Shown: positions 8,825-17,623, numbered from the stretch's first letter. The stretch: DNA of 45,480 bases from an uncultured Oscillospiraceae bacterium (GCA_910577565.1 CAJTNJ010000010.1:1-45480), one strand, 5' to 3'. A program made the numbers and translations. The notes: generated by a model from the sequence alone, not told the origin.

Positions 8825-8861
8825 TTTAAAACATCCACCTTAATTTTGGGGATGTTTTAAA
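8825..8861 (-). terminator. Terminator of the small-gene pair
   Basis: Two perfect 12-base arms (8825-8836 and 8850-8861) surround a 13-base loop. On the minus strand the stem is followed by a T run, so it ends transcription of the genes at 8912-9272. Confidence 0.8.
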
Positions 8862-8911
8862 TTAAAACGTTAAAATAGTTGTAATATATAGTGTTTTAAA
8901 AATAAATTTAT

Positions 8912-9085
8912 TTAATTATCGCCTTCAGTATATTTGTCTATATAATTACACATAATTTCAAAAGAGTTAATTTTATCATCTCTTTTCGATATTTCTTCTT
9001 TAACATATTCAGGAATATTATTAAAATAGGACTTTGCCAAACTGTTATATTTAAGAAGTTCTTCTAAATTTTGAGGCTTTTTCAT
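8912..9085 (-). CDS. Small acidic protein, paralogue of upstream neighbour
   Basis: A 57-residue soluble protein. The start ATG 9085 is chosen because AAGGAG lies about nine bases upstream; longer versions lack a site. The sequence starts MKKPQNLEELL and contains SYFNNIPEYVKEEISKR and INSFEIMCNYIDKY. It lacks membrane or signal segments and cysteine clusters. It resembles short uncharacterised proteins common in Clostridia, with a pattern of an aromatic pair, LP/IP, a V-x-x-x-I run and INSFE-like residues. It overlaps the 3' end of the upstream gene by 35 bases, so translation may be coupled. Function unknown. Confidence 0.75.
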   Translation of the reverse strand: MKKPQNLEELLKYNSLAKSYFNNIPEYVKEEISKRDDKINSFEIMCNYIDKYTEGDN

Positions 9086-9272
9086 AAATTTTTTCTCCTT
9101 CAATTTTGTTTTCAAATGATTTAATAATGTTTTGCATTTCATCAAAGTTTGTTGGATCTTTTCTCTTGACTTCTTGTTTTATTTTTGGGGAGAGTGATTG
9201 AAATAATTCAAAGCTGGATAAGTCTTGATCGAGCAAATCAGTTAAACAAAGTTTTGGTTGGTTTTTGTCCAT
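9051..9272 (-). CDS. Small protein, first of a tandem pair
   Basis: A 73-residue soluble protein beginning MDKNQPKLCLTDLL, with a strong ribosome site (GGAGGTG, seven bases from ATG 9272). Its middle (SSFELFQSLSPKIKQEVKRK and then FDEMQNIIKSFEN) follows the same plan as the downstream protein: hydrophobic or aromatic pair, short loop with proline, K/E-rich helix, then a second helix. The two therefore look like diverged duplicates. The last 12 codons overlap the next gene. Function unknown; no catalytic motif seen. Confidence 0.75.
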   Translation of the reverse strand: MDKNQPKLCLTDLLDQDLSSFELFQSLSPKIKQEVKRKDPTNFDEMQNIIKSFENKIEGEKIYEKASKFRRTS

Positions 9273-9625
9273 AATTTCACCTCCATATATAAGTGTTAGC
9301 TTAAATGTTAATATAATTAGAGGTAAAACAAACCTTTTTTATTATGATTTAATTATTGCAAAAAAATAACATACTAAATTTATATCTTTTTGAAAGTTTA
9401 GAAAAAATTTTGTGACATAATAAATTATAAATAAATATATTTTAAAAATTAATTGCATTATATTCCCAATTTTTTGTTTTTTAATAAATTTTGAGGTACT
9501 TAAGTCTATTATGTGAATATAATAAGTTTAATTTGTGTAAGTTTTTTTATAGGTAAATTATATTATACCGAAAAGTTATTGTTTTATTCTTTTATAAGGG
9601 TACTACCTTTCTTTCATATAAAGGG
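9273..9625. other. Divergent AT-rich promoter region
   Basis: About 350 bases between the small-gene pair and murC. It holds no recognisable coding sequence. Promoter elements for the minus-strand pair probably lie here but are not distinct. Confidence 0.5.
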
Positions 9626-9654
9626 TTTATTTTTTAAAAAAAATATCATATAAT
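9626..9654 (+). promoter_or_regulatory. Likely promoter of murC
   Basis: TTTATT (9626-9631), 17-base spacer, TATAAT (9649-9654). The -10 box is perfect, the -35 box weak. Confidence 0.5.
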
Positions 9655-9685
9655 AAACATTGAAACAAGATGGGAGATGCAAAAT

Positions 9686-11053
9686 GTGAGCAGCGATTTA
9701 CTAAAAGATGTAAAGAAAATTCATTTTATTGGAATTGGCGGATCAGGTATGTTCCCTTTAGTGCAAATTCTGTATAAAAAAGGTTATATAATTACAGGTT
9801 CTGATAATAATGAGTCTGATATAGTTAAAATGGAACGTGGCCTTGGCATTGATGTTATTATGGATCAAAAAGCAGAAAATATTAAAAATTCTGACCTTAT
9901 AGTATATACATCTGCTATATTAAATGATAACTCAGAACTTATAGCGGCAAAGCAAAGCGGCATAAAAACAATTGAGAGAAACGATCTTTTGGGATATATT
10001 ACCTCAAAATACTCTGATTGTATATGTATAAGTGGAACTCATGGTAAAACCACTACTACCTCAATTCTTACGCAAATTTTGCTTGATGCAGATATGGATA
10101 TTTCAGCAATAATTGGCGGTAAGCTTAAATCAATAGATGGATATGCAAAAATAGGTAACTCATCAATTCTTGTGTGTGAAGCTTGCGAATATGAAGATCA
10201 TTTTTTAAAACTTTATCCAGATATAACTGTGATTTTAAATATAGATAATGACCATATGGATTATTTTAAAAGTATGGAAAATTTAAAAAGGTCATTTAAA
10301 ACTTTTTGCAAAAGCACAAGAAAAACAATAATATATAATGGTGATGACGCAAATACGACAGACGTGGTTTTGGGCATTGATAAAAAGCGAATTTCATTTG
10401 GATTTAGCAGCAAAAATGATTATTACCCGGAAAATATTAATAAAATATCTGGTCTTAAAACCACATTTTCTTTATGCAAAAAAGGAAAGATTATATGCGA
10501 AAATATTAATTTATTAGTTCCCGGTGAACACAATATATTAAACGCTGTAGCTGCACTTGCTACGGCAATCGAAGTAGGGATACCTTTTGAAAAGTTAAAA
10601 TACGGTCTTGAAAATTTTAAAGGATCCGGCAGAAGATTTGAATTTATAGGTGAAGTTGACGGCGTAACTGTTGTTGATGATTATGGTCACCATCCTACTG
10701 AAATAGAAGCAACGTTAAAAGCTGCTAAAAACTGTGGGTTTGAAAAAGTATGGGTTGTTCACCAACCTTTTACTTATTCAAGAACTAAAATGCTTATGGA
10801 TGAATTTGCAAGAGTTCTAAGCATAGCAGACAGAGTAATTTTAACTGAAATTATGGGATCAAGAGAAAAGAATACGCTTAATGTTTATTCACGCGACTTG
10901 GCTGAAAGAATTCCCGGTTGCAAATGGTTTAAGACTCAAAAAGAAGCGGCAAGTTATGTACTAAAAAATGCAAAACCTGGTGACTTGGTTATAACGCTCG
11001 GATGTGGTGATATTTATAAAGCTGCAAAAATGATGGTGTTTGATAAATATTAA
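9686..11053 (+). CDS. murC: UDP-N-acetylmuramate--L-alanine ligase
   Basis: MurC joins L-alanine to UDP-MurNAc with ATP, the first amino-acid step of peptidoglycan precursor synthesis in the cytoplasm. The protein of 455 residues shows the Rossmann start (IHFIGIGGSGM, about 12-22), the ATP loop GTHGKTTTT (about 117-125), the central domain with NIDNDHMDYF, and the C-terminal domain with DDYGHHPTEI and HQPFTYSRT. A serine replaces the commoner alanine in GGSGM. The GTG start at 9686 is favoured over ATG 9677 because GGGAG lies nine bases before the GTG but touches the ATG. It is monocistronic, with its own promoter and terminator, away from other mur genes. Confidence 0.95.
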   Translation: MSSDLLKDVKKIHFIGIGGSGMFPLVQILYKKGYIITGSDNNESDIVKMERGLGIDVIMDQKAENIKNSDLIVYTSAILNDNSELIAAKQSGIKTIERNDLLGYITSKYSDCICISGTHGKTTTTSILTQILLDADMDISAIIGGKLKSIDGYAKIGNSSILVCEACEYEDHFLKLYPDITVILNIDNDHMDYFKSMENLKRSFKTFCKSTRKTIIYNGDDANTTDVVLGIDKKRISFGFSSKNDYYPENINKISGLKTTFSLCKKGKIICENINLLVPGEHNILNAVAALATAIEVGIPFEKLKYGLENFKGSGRRFEFIGEVDGVTVVDDYGHHPTEIEATLKAAKNCGFEKVWVVHQPFTYSRTKMLMDEFARVLSIADRVILTEIMGSREKNTLNVYSRDLAERIPGCKWFKTQKEAASYVLKNAKPGDLVITLGCGDIYKAAKMMVFDKY

Positions 11054-11060
11054 GAATATA

Positions 11061-11100
11061 AATAAGCGGTAAATTTATTTTGTTTTTACCACTTGTTTAT
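11061..11100 (+). terminator. Terminator after murC
   Basis: A 10-base stem with one mismatch (AAGCGGTAAA with TTTACCACTT) and T-rich flanks on both sides. It lies between murC and the converging tRNA-Thr gene, so it may serve both strands. Confidence 0.7.
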
Positions 11101-11125
11101 TTTATGTTTTCATTTTAAAAAACAT

Positions 11126-11201
11126 TGGAGCTACTGATCCGATTTGAACGGACGACCTGCTCATTACGAGTGAGCTGCTCTACCTACTGAGCTACAGTAG
11201 C
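11126..11201 (-). tRNA. tRNA-Thr (CGT anticodon)
   Basis: Cloverleaf on the minus strand: acceptor GCTACTG/CAGTAGC, D arm GCTC...GAGC, anticodon stem GCTCA/TGAGC with loop CTCGTAA (anticodon CGT, reads ACG), T loop TTCAAAT, discriminator T and encoded CCA. It stands alone; the IS1-type remnant begins about 60 bases upstream of its 5' end. Confidence 0.95.
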
Positions 11202-11260
11202 ATAGTAAAGCAAAAATATTATATCATGACTCTGAAACCAAGTCAATGTTTTGCTCGTAG

Positions 11261-12011
11261 GGGAGTGCCCTAAATAAGTTTATAGACCAAAGAAGAAAGA
11301 AAAAAAGCAGATTTAAGTGAAGGGTACAAGAACTTAGATAGGGCAAATTTATTAAAAGCATGAACAAATATTTTTAAGACGGCTTTTGCAGTATCTATTG
11401 ATCTAAAAAGCACTTGGATTTCCTATGCAATAGTGCTATATAATTCCTTAAGTCTGAATTTACTCCTTCTACGGTGTAAGTCTCACTTTTGTTTTTTAAC
11501 GACTTGTGAGTTCCATAATAACATACTTCGGAATATGCAGAATAAGCATCAGAATAATAATGCTCTGCCTTTGGTGATTTGTCTAACAGCCTATGTATTC
11601 TTTCACTACTTTTATCATATGCTACATCATATCCTACCATTTGTCTTTTTTATATTTTTACATAACTATAAATTTCGACCATTTATATTATTTCTTTAGG
11701 GCCTTCTTTTTCCCCATCCTTATTTTTTACTTTCTTGTTTAATGCTTTTATCCAAATTATATACTGTTGGTTTATTTATTTTAATTATCCTTCCTACTAT
11801 TCTTCCAATGTTCCCTATATAAAATATTTGTATTGTCTTTCTTTTAAACTCCTCATCATAATTTAATTATCTTATGAACTTTCTTCTGCACTTTTTACAC
11901 TGACACTGATGTTTTCCCTCTTTTTTATACTTTTTCGTTTCCACATTTTGGGCATTTTATCTTTTCCATAGATTTTATTATATCATATTATCTTTTATTT
12001 GGTCACTCCCT
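11261..12011 (-). mobile_element. Decayed IS1-type insertion sequence
   Basis: Imperfect terminal inverted repeats mark it. The left end reads GGGAGTGCCCTAAATAA (11261) and the reverse complement of the right end reads GGGAGTGACCAAATAA (12011). The length of about 750 bases fits the IS1 family. The InsA start with a CPKCGNEKV zinc-finger motif (about 11930-11960, minus strand) runs into a stop. The InsB part stays open from 11640 to 11395. No convincing target duplication is seen. Best-preserved IS1-type copy in the window. Confidence 0.8.
11290..11640 (-). pseudogene. InsB part of IS1-type transposase
   Basis: The 81-codon open stretch (11640-11395) has the InsB catalytic blocks: GYDVAYDKSSERI, KAEHYYSDAYSAY and SETYTVEGVNSDLRNY. 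The last holds the E-x-x-N-x-x-L-R signature typical of IS1 DDE enzymes. A stop at 11395 interrupts it, but homology continues to about 11290 in the same direction (FLYPSLKSAF). Truncated and inactive. Confidence 0.75.
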
Positions 12012-12029
12012 GTTACGAATGTCAATTTA

Positions 12030-12590
12030 TGAATATCTTCAAACTCTATATAAAATTTAAAAGCTTGATCATAAATGTCTATTAATATTTTCTTTTTCAG
12101 AACCAAGTAATTTATATAATTTATATATTATATCAAAAGATTTATTCGCAAAATCTTTAACATCTAAATTTTACTCTTCAAAATAATTTTCACCTACAAC
12201 AGTAATTAACTTTTCTTTGTCCACTTTACAATTAATGTATGATATATCTTTAATTTTTTATATAAATAATTTATTTCTTAAATATGTAAATTGGTCAAAA
12301 ATTAAACAAGTATCAGAATCACTCTTATGAAGATTATTATCGACTAACGAATAAGTAAATAATGCTAATTTTATTCATAGTCGTACCATAGTTCGAATTT
12401 TGACATAAAAATATTTCTTCTATATTGTCATTTATTCTATTAGATAATTTTTTAAAATATTTTTTTGTAAATCTATTGTTAAATGTATAATTTCTAAGTC
12501 TGGGTTGTCTTTTTTAGTTAAAGGCTTTTGGTATTATTATACATGTTTTTTGTTATCTTTTTCTATTTTAAAGTTCCTCTTTAATTTTAA
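12030..12590 (-). pseudogene. Decayed gene, not recognised
   Basis: One minus-strand frame keeps protein-like composition over about 180 codons but is broken by at least five stops and probably by frame changes. Clear stretches are NPDLEIIHLTIDLQ (about 12470-12510), SDSDTCLIFDQFTYLRNK (about 12280-12330), KVDKEKLITVVGENYFEE and VKDFANKSFDIIYKLYKLL (about 12100-12160). No family is recognised with confidence. Intact flanking genes and similar base composition suggest an old resident gene rather than a recent arrival. Confidence 0.5.
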
Positions 12591-12700
12591 GTGAATAATA
12601 ATCAAATAACTGCCTGATTTTATCGTTATCATAGAAAATGCTTTAACATCTGTGAATATTTTTTTACGTTTTTTATGATGCAAAAGCATGTAAACAAATA

Positions 12701-12736
12701 GTGAAGATATTGTTAAATTTACAACATCTTCACTAT
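12701..12736 (-). terminator. Terminator-like hairpin after decayed secreted-protein gene
   Basis: The stem pairs AGTGAAGAT with ATCTTCACT and adds inner TTGT/ACAA pairing with a few mismatches. On the minus strand it lies just downstream of the pseudogene at 12750-13320. It is a near copy of the hairpin at 59-94. Confidence 0.6.
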
Positions 12737-12749
12737 CAATAACACACCT

Positions 12750-13320
12750 ATATAAATTTAAGATATTTTACAATCTTTAATTTTATCTTCATAGTTTAAT
12801 CCTATAAATATGTCTAAACTTATCTTCTCACAATTTACACTTCCTGATGCTGTGCATTTAATTATTGTTCCATCATCATTTATCTCCAACAAACTCACAT
12901 TCATTATCATTAACTAATTTTCCACCTTTAAACTTAATACTTGATATTGTTACATGATTATTTTCAACGAAACATTTAAAAGGAATATTACTTATAGTAT
13001 GTTCACTTCAATCAAACTGTACACTAAAATTTCCTATTGATTTAAATTTTTTACCATTCATATTGCGGTTTATATGGTACAAGCTAATTTAACTTTATAA
13101 TCATTTCCTCAATATTTAGATTTTGTCATAAATTTAGAAAAATCTTTTTTATTTTTTATCTTAAACTTTTTGGTAAGTCTCTCAGCAATTTGTAGATTTT
13201 TATTAAAAGCACTCTCTATAGTTTGTGCACTTACCGTAAGTGTTGAAATAAAGCCTATGCTTACTATACATATGGTTAAAATAATTGATAATAATTTTCT
13301 ATTTTTTACTTTGGAAACAT
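12750..13320 (-). pseudogene. Decayed gene for a small secreted protein
   Basis: Minus strand, from about 13318. A signal peptide is plain: basic start VKNRK, hydrophobic core LLSIILTICIVSIGFIS, and a cleavage site near VSA-Q. Next comes a K-rich helical region (about 25 residues, ending KKDFSKFMTKSKY) with a stop. After a frameshift follow a beta-rich part (KKFKSIGNFSVQFD, then a stop, then SEHTISNIPFKCFVENN, VTISSIKFKGGKLV) and, after another frameshift, TIIKCTASGSVNCEKISLDIFIG to the end. The start codon is not in frame. The product would have had about 180 residues and several cysteines. No family is recognised. Confidence 0.7.
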
Positions 13321-13470
13321 GTTATTTAGTTTTATAAAATAATTTTATAATTATATAATATTACATATTCATCAATAAAGCAATATATATTATGCAAACA
13401 AATGTGTTAATAATCAATTTTATTGATTTTGTTATGTTTTTAAAAGTTTAAATTATTATTACGTTTAACC

Positions 13471-13499
13471 TTGAATAATCTTACAAAAAATGCTATTAT
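13471..13499 (+). promoter_or_regulatory. Sigma-A promoter of proS
   Basis: TTGAAT (13471-13476), 17-base spacer, TATTAT (13494-13499). The leader to ATG 13561 is only about 55 bases, too short for a T-box. Confidence 0.75.
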
Positions 13500-13560
13500 G
13501 TACAAGTATTTAATTTATGATTGTGAAATAATAAATCAACTTGCAAAGGATGAATAGTAA

Positions 13561-15267
13561 ATGTTGCTTTCTAAACTTTTGGGGGAACGCTATCGTGAAA
13601 TGCCTGCTGACGTAAATGTAATTAGCTATGCACTCATGCTAAAAGGTGCATATATACGTCCTATTGGAAATGGCATATTCACACTTTTGCCACCAGCTAA
13701 AAAGGTAATTAAAAAAATTGAAAATATAATCCGCGAAGAAATGGATAATTTAGGCGGTCAAGAAGTTCTCTTCCCTGTTGTAATGCCTGGAGATATATGG
13801 GAAGAATCCGGCAGATATGAAAGTGTAGGAAAAGAATTGCTCCGTTTTAAGGACAGATCAGGTATAAGCCATGTTCTTGCTATGACTCACGAAGAAGCTG
13901 CTGTACATCTTGCCAAAACAGACGCTAAATCTTATACAAAATATCCGTTTATGATCTATCAAATACAAACCAAGTTCAGAGACGAACCTCGATCAAGAGC
14001 CGGTTTAATTAGAACAAGAGAATTTACCATGAAAGATGGATATTCATTCCACTGCTCTCAGGAAGATCTTGAAAACTACTACAAACTTTGCCATAAAGCT
14101 TATGAAAATATATATAATAGATGCGGTTTAAGCAATGTGGTTTCTGTTGGATCAGATTCTGGTATTATGGGTGGCGCTGTGGCTCACGAGTTTATGTATT
14201 TGTGCGACTCTGGTGAAGACACAATAGTGACTTGTGATTTTTGTAACTATCGTGCAAACATAGAAATTGCTACTACTAACAGAGAAAATGTAGATGATAT
14301 GCCAAGTGAAATTGAAAAAATACATACTCCAAATATTACTACTATTGAACAGCTTAGCAAATTTTTAAACAAAGATCCAAAAAAGATGATAAAAGCTGCT
14401 ATCTTTAAAACCGAAACCAGCGGGAAAGTACTGCTTTGTTTCATCCGTGCAGATCTTGAAATTAATGAATCTAAATTAAGGGCAATAGTTAAAGAAAACA
14501 TCCTGCCGCTTACTGACCATGATAACGTTGATCTTGAATTCGGTTTTTGCGGACCTTACAATTTTAATCTGCCTAAAAATGTAACTGTTATTTATGATAA
14601 TTCAATTAAAAACGCTAAAAATATGACAGTGGGAGCTAACCAAAAAGATTATCACTACACCGGCGTAACTGTTGGCAGAGATTTTAAAATAAATAAATAT
14701 GAAGATATATCAAAAGTTTCTAATGGAGATCCATGTCCTATCTGCAACAAGCCATTAAAGCTTAGCCGAAGCATAGAAGTCGGTAATATATTTCAGCTTG
14801 GTACAAAATATACCAAAAAAATGAATATGACCTATGCAGACCAGGACGGCAAACTTAAAAATCCAATAATGGGCTGCTACGGCATAGGGCTCGGCAGATT
14901 GTTTGCATGCATAGTTGAAGATTGTCATGATGATTTCGGCCCAATCTGGCCATATAGTGTCGCACCTTGGCAAATTCACATATGCACCCTCTCTAACAAG
15001 AAAACTGATGTTTTAAAAGAAGCAAAAGAGCTTTATGACAAACTGTCTTTAAAGTACGAAGTCATTTTAGATGACCGCAAAGTTTCTGCTGGAATTCAAT
15101 TTAATGATGCTGATCTTTTAGGTGTTCCAATCCGTATCATTGTCAGCGCTCGCAACCTAGAAAACGACCAAATAGAAATTGTTACGAGGGATAAATCAAT
15201 AAAAATTACTGCTAAAATGAATGAGATAGAATCGGCAATTGAAAGCATTGTTGAAAAAATAAAATAA
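13561..15267 (+). CDS. proS: Prolyl-tRNA synthetase (bacterial type)
   Basis: A class II aminoacyl-tRNA synthetase that charges tRNA-Pro. The 568 residues match the bacterial ProS form. Motif 1 region is near residues 58-95 (EEMDNLGGQEVLFPVVMP). Motif 2 has FRDEPRSRAGLIRTREFTM-type residues (about 139-157). An insertion (editing, INS) domain of about 170 residues follows (about 225-395, with the lysine-bearing KKMIKAAIF and GANQKDYHYTG blocks). Motif 3 is GCYGIGLGRL (about 438-447), and then comes the anticodon-binding domain (WQIHICTL...VILDDRK...PIRIIVSARN). ATG 13561 follows AAAGGA at about 13545. It is transcribed alone, from its own promoter to the terminator at 15276. Confidence 0.97.
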   Translation: MLLSKLLGERYREMPADVNVISYALMLKGAYIRPIGNGIFTLLPPAKKVIKKIENIIREEMDNLGGQEVLFPVVMPGDIWEESGRYESVGKELLRFKDRSGISHVLAMTHEEAAVHLAKTDAKSYTKYPFMIYQIQTKFRDEPRSRAGLIRTREFTMKDGYSFHCSQEDLENYYKLCHKAYENIYNRCGLSNVVSVGSDSGIMGGAVAHEFMYLCDSGEDTIVTCDFCNYRANIEIATTNRENVDDMPSEIEKIHTPNITTIEQLSKFLNKDPKKMIKAAIFKTETSGKVLLCFIRADLEINESKLRAIVKENILPLTDHDNVDLEFGFCGPYNFNLPKNVTVIYDNSIKNAKNMTVGANQKDYHYTGVTVGRDFKINKYEDISKVSNGDPCPICNKPLKLSRSIEVGNIFQLGTKYTKKMNMTYADQDGKLKNPIMGCYGIGLGRLFACIVEDCHDDFGPIWPYSVAPWQIHICTLSNKKTDVLKEAKELYDKLSLKYEVILDDRKVSAGIQFNDADLLGVPIRIIVSARNLENDQIEIVTRDKSIKITAKMNEIESAIESIVEKIK

Positions 15268-15275
15268 GATTTTAT

Positions 15276-15313
15276 AAAAACGGTTCTGCCTAAGTTTAGC
15301 AAAACCGTTTTTA
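15276..15313 (+). terminator. Bidirectional terminator between proS and the DUF1540 gene
   Basis: A 14-base stem with one mismatch (AAAAACGGTTCTGC with GCAAAACCGTTTTT), A-rich before and T-rich after. It works in either direction, ending proS on plus and the arg/DUF1540 genes on minus. Confidence 0.85.
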
Positions 15314-15319
15314 TATTGA

Positions 15320-15493
15320 TTAAATATTTTTTTTCTCAAAGGATTCACAATCTGTGCATTCAACCATCTTAGGATTCGACTCATGAGTTCCTACGCGAAT
15401 GCTATCAAGTTTACAATAGTTTTGATCTTGACAATGGTTTTTACATTGCTCAACTGTGCATGCAATACATTTGTTAGCTTTTTCCATCTTCAT
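15320..15493 (-). CDS. DUF1540-type cysteine-rich small protein
   Basis: A 57-residue protein beginning MKMEKANKC. The cysteines follow the DUF1540 pattern: KCIACTVEQCKNHC, then NYCKLDSIRVGTHE, then VECTDCESF. That gives eight cysteines in 57 residues, and the YC-x-L-x-x-I-x-V-G core is characteristic. Such proteins are found in spore-formers and probably bind metal; their job is unknown. ATG 15493 has AGGAGGGA just upstream; ATG 15487 is an alternative inside the same frame. It lies 62 bases downstream of argD and may share its transcript. Confidence 0.88.
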   Translation of the reverse strand: MKMEKANKCIACTVEQCKNHCQDQNYCKLDSIRVGTHESNPKMVECTDCESFEKKNI

Positions 15494-15555
15494 ATTCCCT
15501 CCTTTTTGTTACGAAGATATAAATATATATTTCCCAAAAAGCAGGCATATTATTC

Positions 15556-16728
15556 TTATTCCGATATGATTTCGCACAAAATATCTAAACCTTTTTTAAG
15601 CTTATCAAAAGAAATATTTAACGGCGGCAAAAGCCTTAATTTTTCCTTTGCAGTTAATATCAAAAGCCCATTATCATTACATTCACATGCAACATCTATT
15701 GCTTTTTTATTTTTAAGCGATAAGCCAAGCATTAGTCCAAGACCATCTACAGATTTTATATTATCTAAACTTTCAAGTGTTTTGCAAATTAATTTAGATT
15801 TTTCTTTAACCTCATTTAAAAATTCATCCGTCATAGCATCCATAACAACATTCGCGCCGGCACAAACTACCGGATTCATACCAAAAGTTGTTGCGTGATC
15901 TTTAGGCTCCAAGACATTCGAACAAGTGTCTTTCATTAAACAAGCTCCTATTGGAAGTCCTCCGCCAAGCCCTTTTGCAATTGTAGTTATGTCAGGGAAC
16001 ACACCAAACTGCTCTGATGCAAGCAATGCGCCTGTTCTGCCTATGCCCGTTTGCACTTCGTCTACAATGAAAGTTAAATCGTTTTTTCTGCATAGCTGCT
16101 CTGCTTTTTTAACATAATCCAAATCAAGTGGAATGACACCGCCCTCTCCTTGAATAAGCTCGCACATGAAAGCACATACACTTTTATCTATAGCTTTTTC
16201 AAGTGCTCTTATGTCATTTGCAGGCACATATTCAAAACCTTCTGTGAATGGAGAAAAATATTTATGAAAACTATCTTGCCCGGTTGCAGAAAGTGTTGTA
16301 ACTGTGCGGCCATGAAATGAGTTTTGTAGTGTTATAATCTTATATCTATTTTCACCATATTTCAAAAAACTGCGTTTTCTTGCAAGCTTTATTGCACACT
16401 CATTTGCTTCGGCACCGGAATTTGCAAAAAACACTTTATCATATCCCGTTTTTGTGCAAAGTTTTTCAGCAAGCTCTGCTCCCGGAGCTGAATAATATAA
16501 ATTTGATGTGTGATTTAAAATGCTTGATTGAAAAGACACAGCATCTACCCAGCTTTGTTCGCAAAAACCAAGAGAATTAACGCCTATGCCGGATGTAAAA
16601 TCAATGTACTCGTTTCCTTCAAAATCATAACAAAGCGAACCTTTTCCATTTTCGATTGCAATATTAAACCTTGAGTATGTATTTGCTACATACTTTTTTG
16701 TTTTATTAATAATATCTTTTGATGTCAC
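15556..16728 (-). CDS. argD: Acetylornithine aminotransferase
   Basis: A PLP enzyme that turns N-acetylglutamate semialdehyde into N-acetylornithine, the fourth arginine step. The 390 residues show the class III aminotransferase plan: FTSGIGVNSLGF, NSGAEANECAIKLAR (phosphate-binding region), SFHGRT, FIVDEVQTGIGRTG (the aspartate that holds the PLP ring nitrogen) and TIAKGLGGGLPIGA, whose lysine binds PLP. The GTG start at 16728 is chosen because AGGAGG lies eight bases upstream; the longer frame would overlap argB and lacks a site. Last gene of argC-argJ-argB-argD. It starts 28 bases after argB ends. The family also includes ornithine and succinyl-ornithine aminotransferases, but context favours ArgD. 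Confidence 0.93.
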   Translation of the reverse strand: MTSKDIINKTKKYVANTYSRFNIAIENGKGSLCYDFEGNEYIDFTSGIGVNSLGFCEQSWVDAVSFQSSILNHTSNLYYSAPGAELAEKLCTKTGYDKVFFANSGAEANECAIKLARKRSFLKYGENRYKIITLQNSFHGRTVTTLSATGQDSFHKYFSPFTEGFEYVPANDIRALEKAIDKSVCAFMCELIQGEGGVIPLDLDYVKKAEQLCRKNDLTFIVDEVQTGIGRTGALLASEQFGVFPDITTIAKGLGGGLPIGACLMKDTCSNVLEPKDHATTFGMNPVVCAGANVVMDAMTDEFLNEVKEKSKLICKTLESLDNIKSVDGLGLMLGLSLKNKKAIDVACECNDNGLLILTAKEKLRLLPPLNISFDKLKKGLDILCEIISE

Positions 16729-16756
16729 AACAATCCTCCTAAAAGCACCTAGATAA

Positions 16757-17623
16757 TTAGCCAACTAACATTGTTCCGATTCCTTCATTTGAAAACATCT
16801 CAATCAAAGCTGCATGCTCAAGCCGACCATCGATTATGAAAGCTCTTTTTACACCCCGCCTCACTGCCTCAACACAACAATTGACCTTTGGAATCATGCC
16901 GCCTGAAATTATACCTCGTTTCATAAGTGAAGGTACTTCGCTTGCTTTTACAATTGGCATTAACGTACTTTCATCATCTTTATCTTCTAAAATTCCTCTC
17001 ACATCTGTCATGAGAATTAAATTCTTAGCCATCAGTGCAGCCGCTATTCGTGCAGCTGCTGTGTCAGCATTTATATTATAAGTTTTTCCGTCCATATCAG
17101 TTGCAACGGTAGCAATAACCGGTATATAACCATTTTCGAGTGCGTCAACTATTGAATTAATATTAACCTTCTCAACTTCGCCAACAAAACCCAGCTCTTT
17201 GCTTAACGGACGCGCTATTATCATGTCGGCATCTATGCCACAAAGACCTATTGCTTTTCCGCCATGTCTGTTTAAAAGCGAAACCAAATCTTTGTTTACC
17301 TGCCCCGCAAGAGTCATTTGAACTATTGAAGCTGTTTCTTTATCAGTATATCTAAGACCATCTATAAATTTGCTTTTTTTGCCAATTTTGCCCAGCATAT
17401 TATTTATTTCGGGACCGCCTCCGTGAATTAACACAACTCTTATGCCAACAAGCGAAAGCAACACAACATCTCTCATTACACTTTGCTTTAAGTCATCATT
17501 GGTCATAGCATTTCCACCATATTTTATAACAACAGTTTTGCCATAATATTTTTGCATATATGGCAATGCATCTACCAAAACCCTAGCTTTAGTTGTGTTA
17601 TCAATATCCGATATATTCTTCAT
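16757..17623 (-). CDS. argB: Acetylglutamate kinase
   Basis: Phosphorylates N-acetylglutamate, the second step of arginine synthesis. The 288 residues show the amino-acid kinase fold: VIKYGGNAM near residue 33 (phosphate-binding lysine), VLIHGGGPEINNML near 63, LRYTD and a C-terminal ISGGMIPKVNCC block. The N-terminal helix (ALPYMQKYYGKT) before the first strand is of the kind seen in arginine-sensitive, hexamer-forming ArgB enzymes, so feedback control is possible (inference). The start ATG has GGGG upstream. It lies 34 bases after argJ. Confidence 0.95.
   Translation of the reverse strand: MKNISDIDNTTKARVLVDALPYMQKYYGKTVVIKYGGNAMTNDDLKQSVMRDVVLLSLVGIRVVLIHGGGPEINNMLGKIGKKSKFIDGLRYTDKETASIVQMTLAGQVNKDLVSLLNRHGGKAIGLCGIDADMIIARPLSKELGFVGEVEKVNINSIVDALENGYIPVIATVATDMDGKTYNINADTAAARIAAALMAKNLILMTDVRGILEDKDDESTLMPIVKASEVPSLMKRGIISGGMIPKVNCCVEAVRRGVKRAFIIDGRLEHAALIEMFSNEGIGTMLVG

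Noticed and set aside
12280..12590. Glycosyltransferase assignment for the decayed gene
   Set aside because: A loose resemblance around SDSDT was seen, but no D-x-D or other firm motif supports it.
13500..13560. T-box leader before proS
   Set aside because: The leader is about 55 bases, with no antiterminator motif or terminator.
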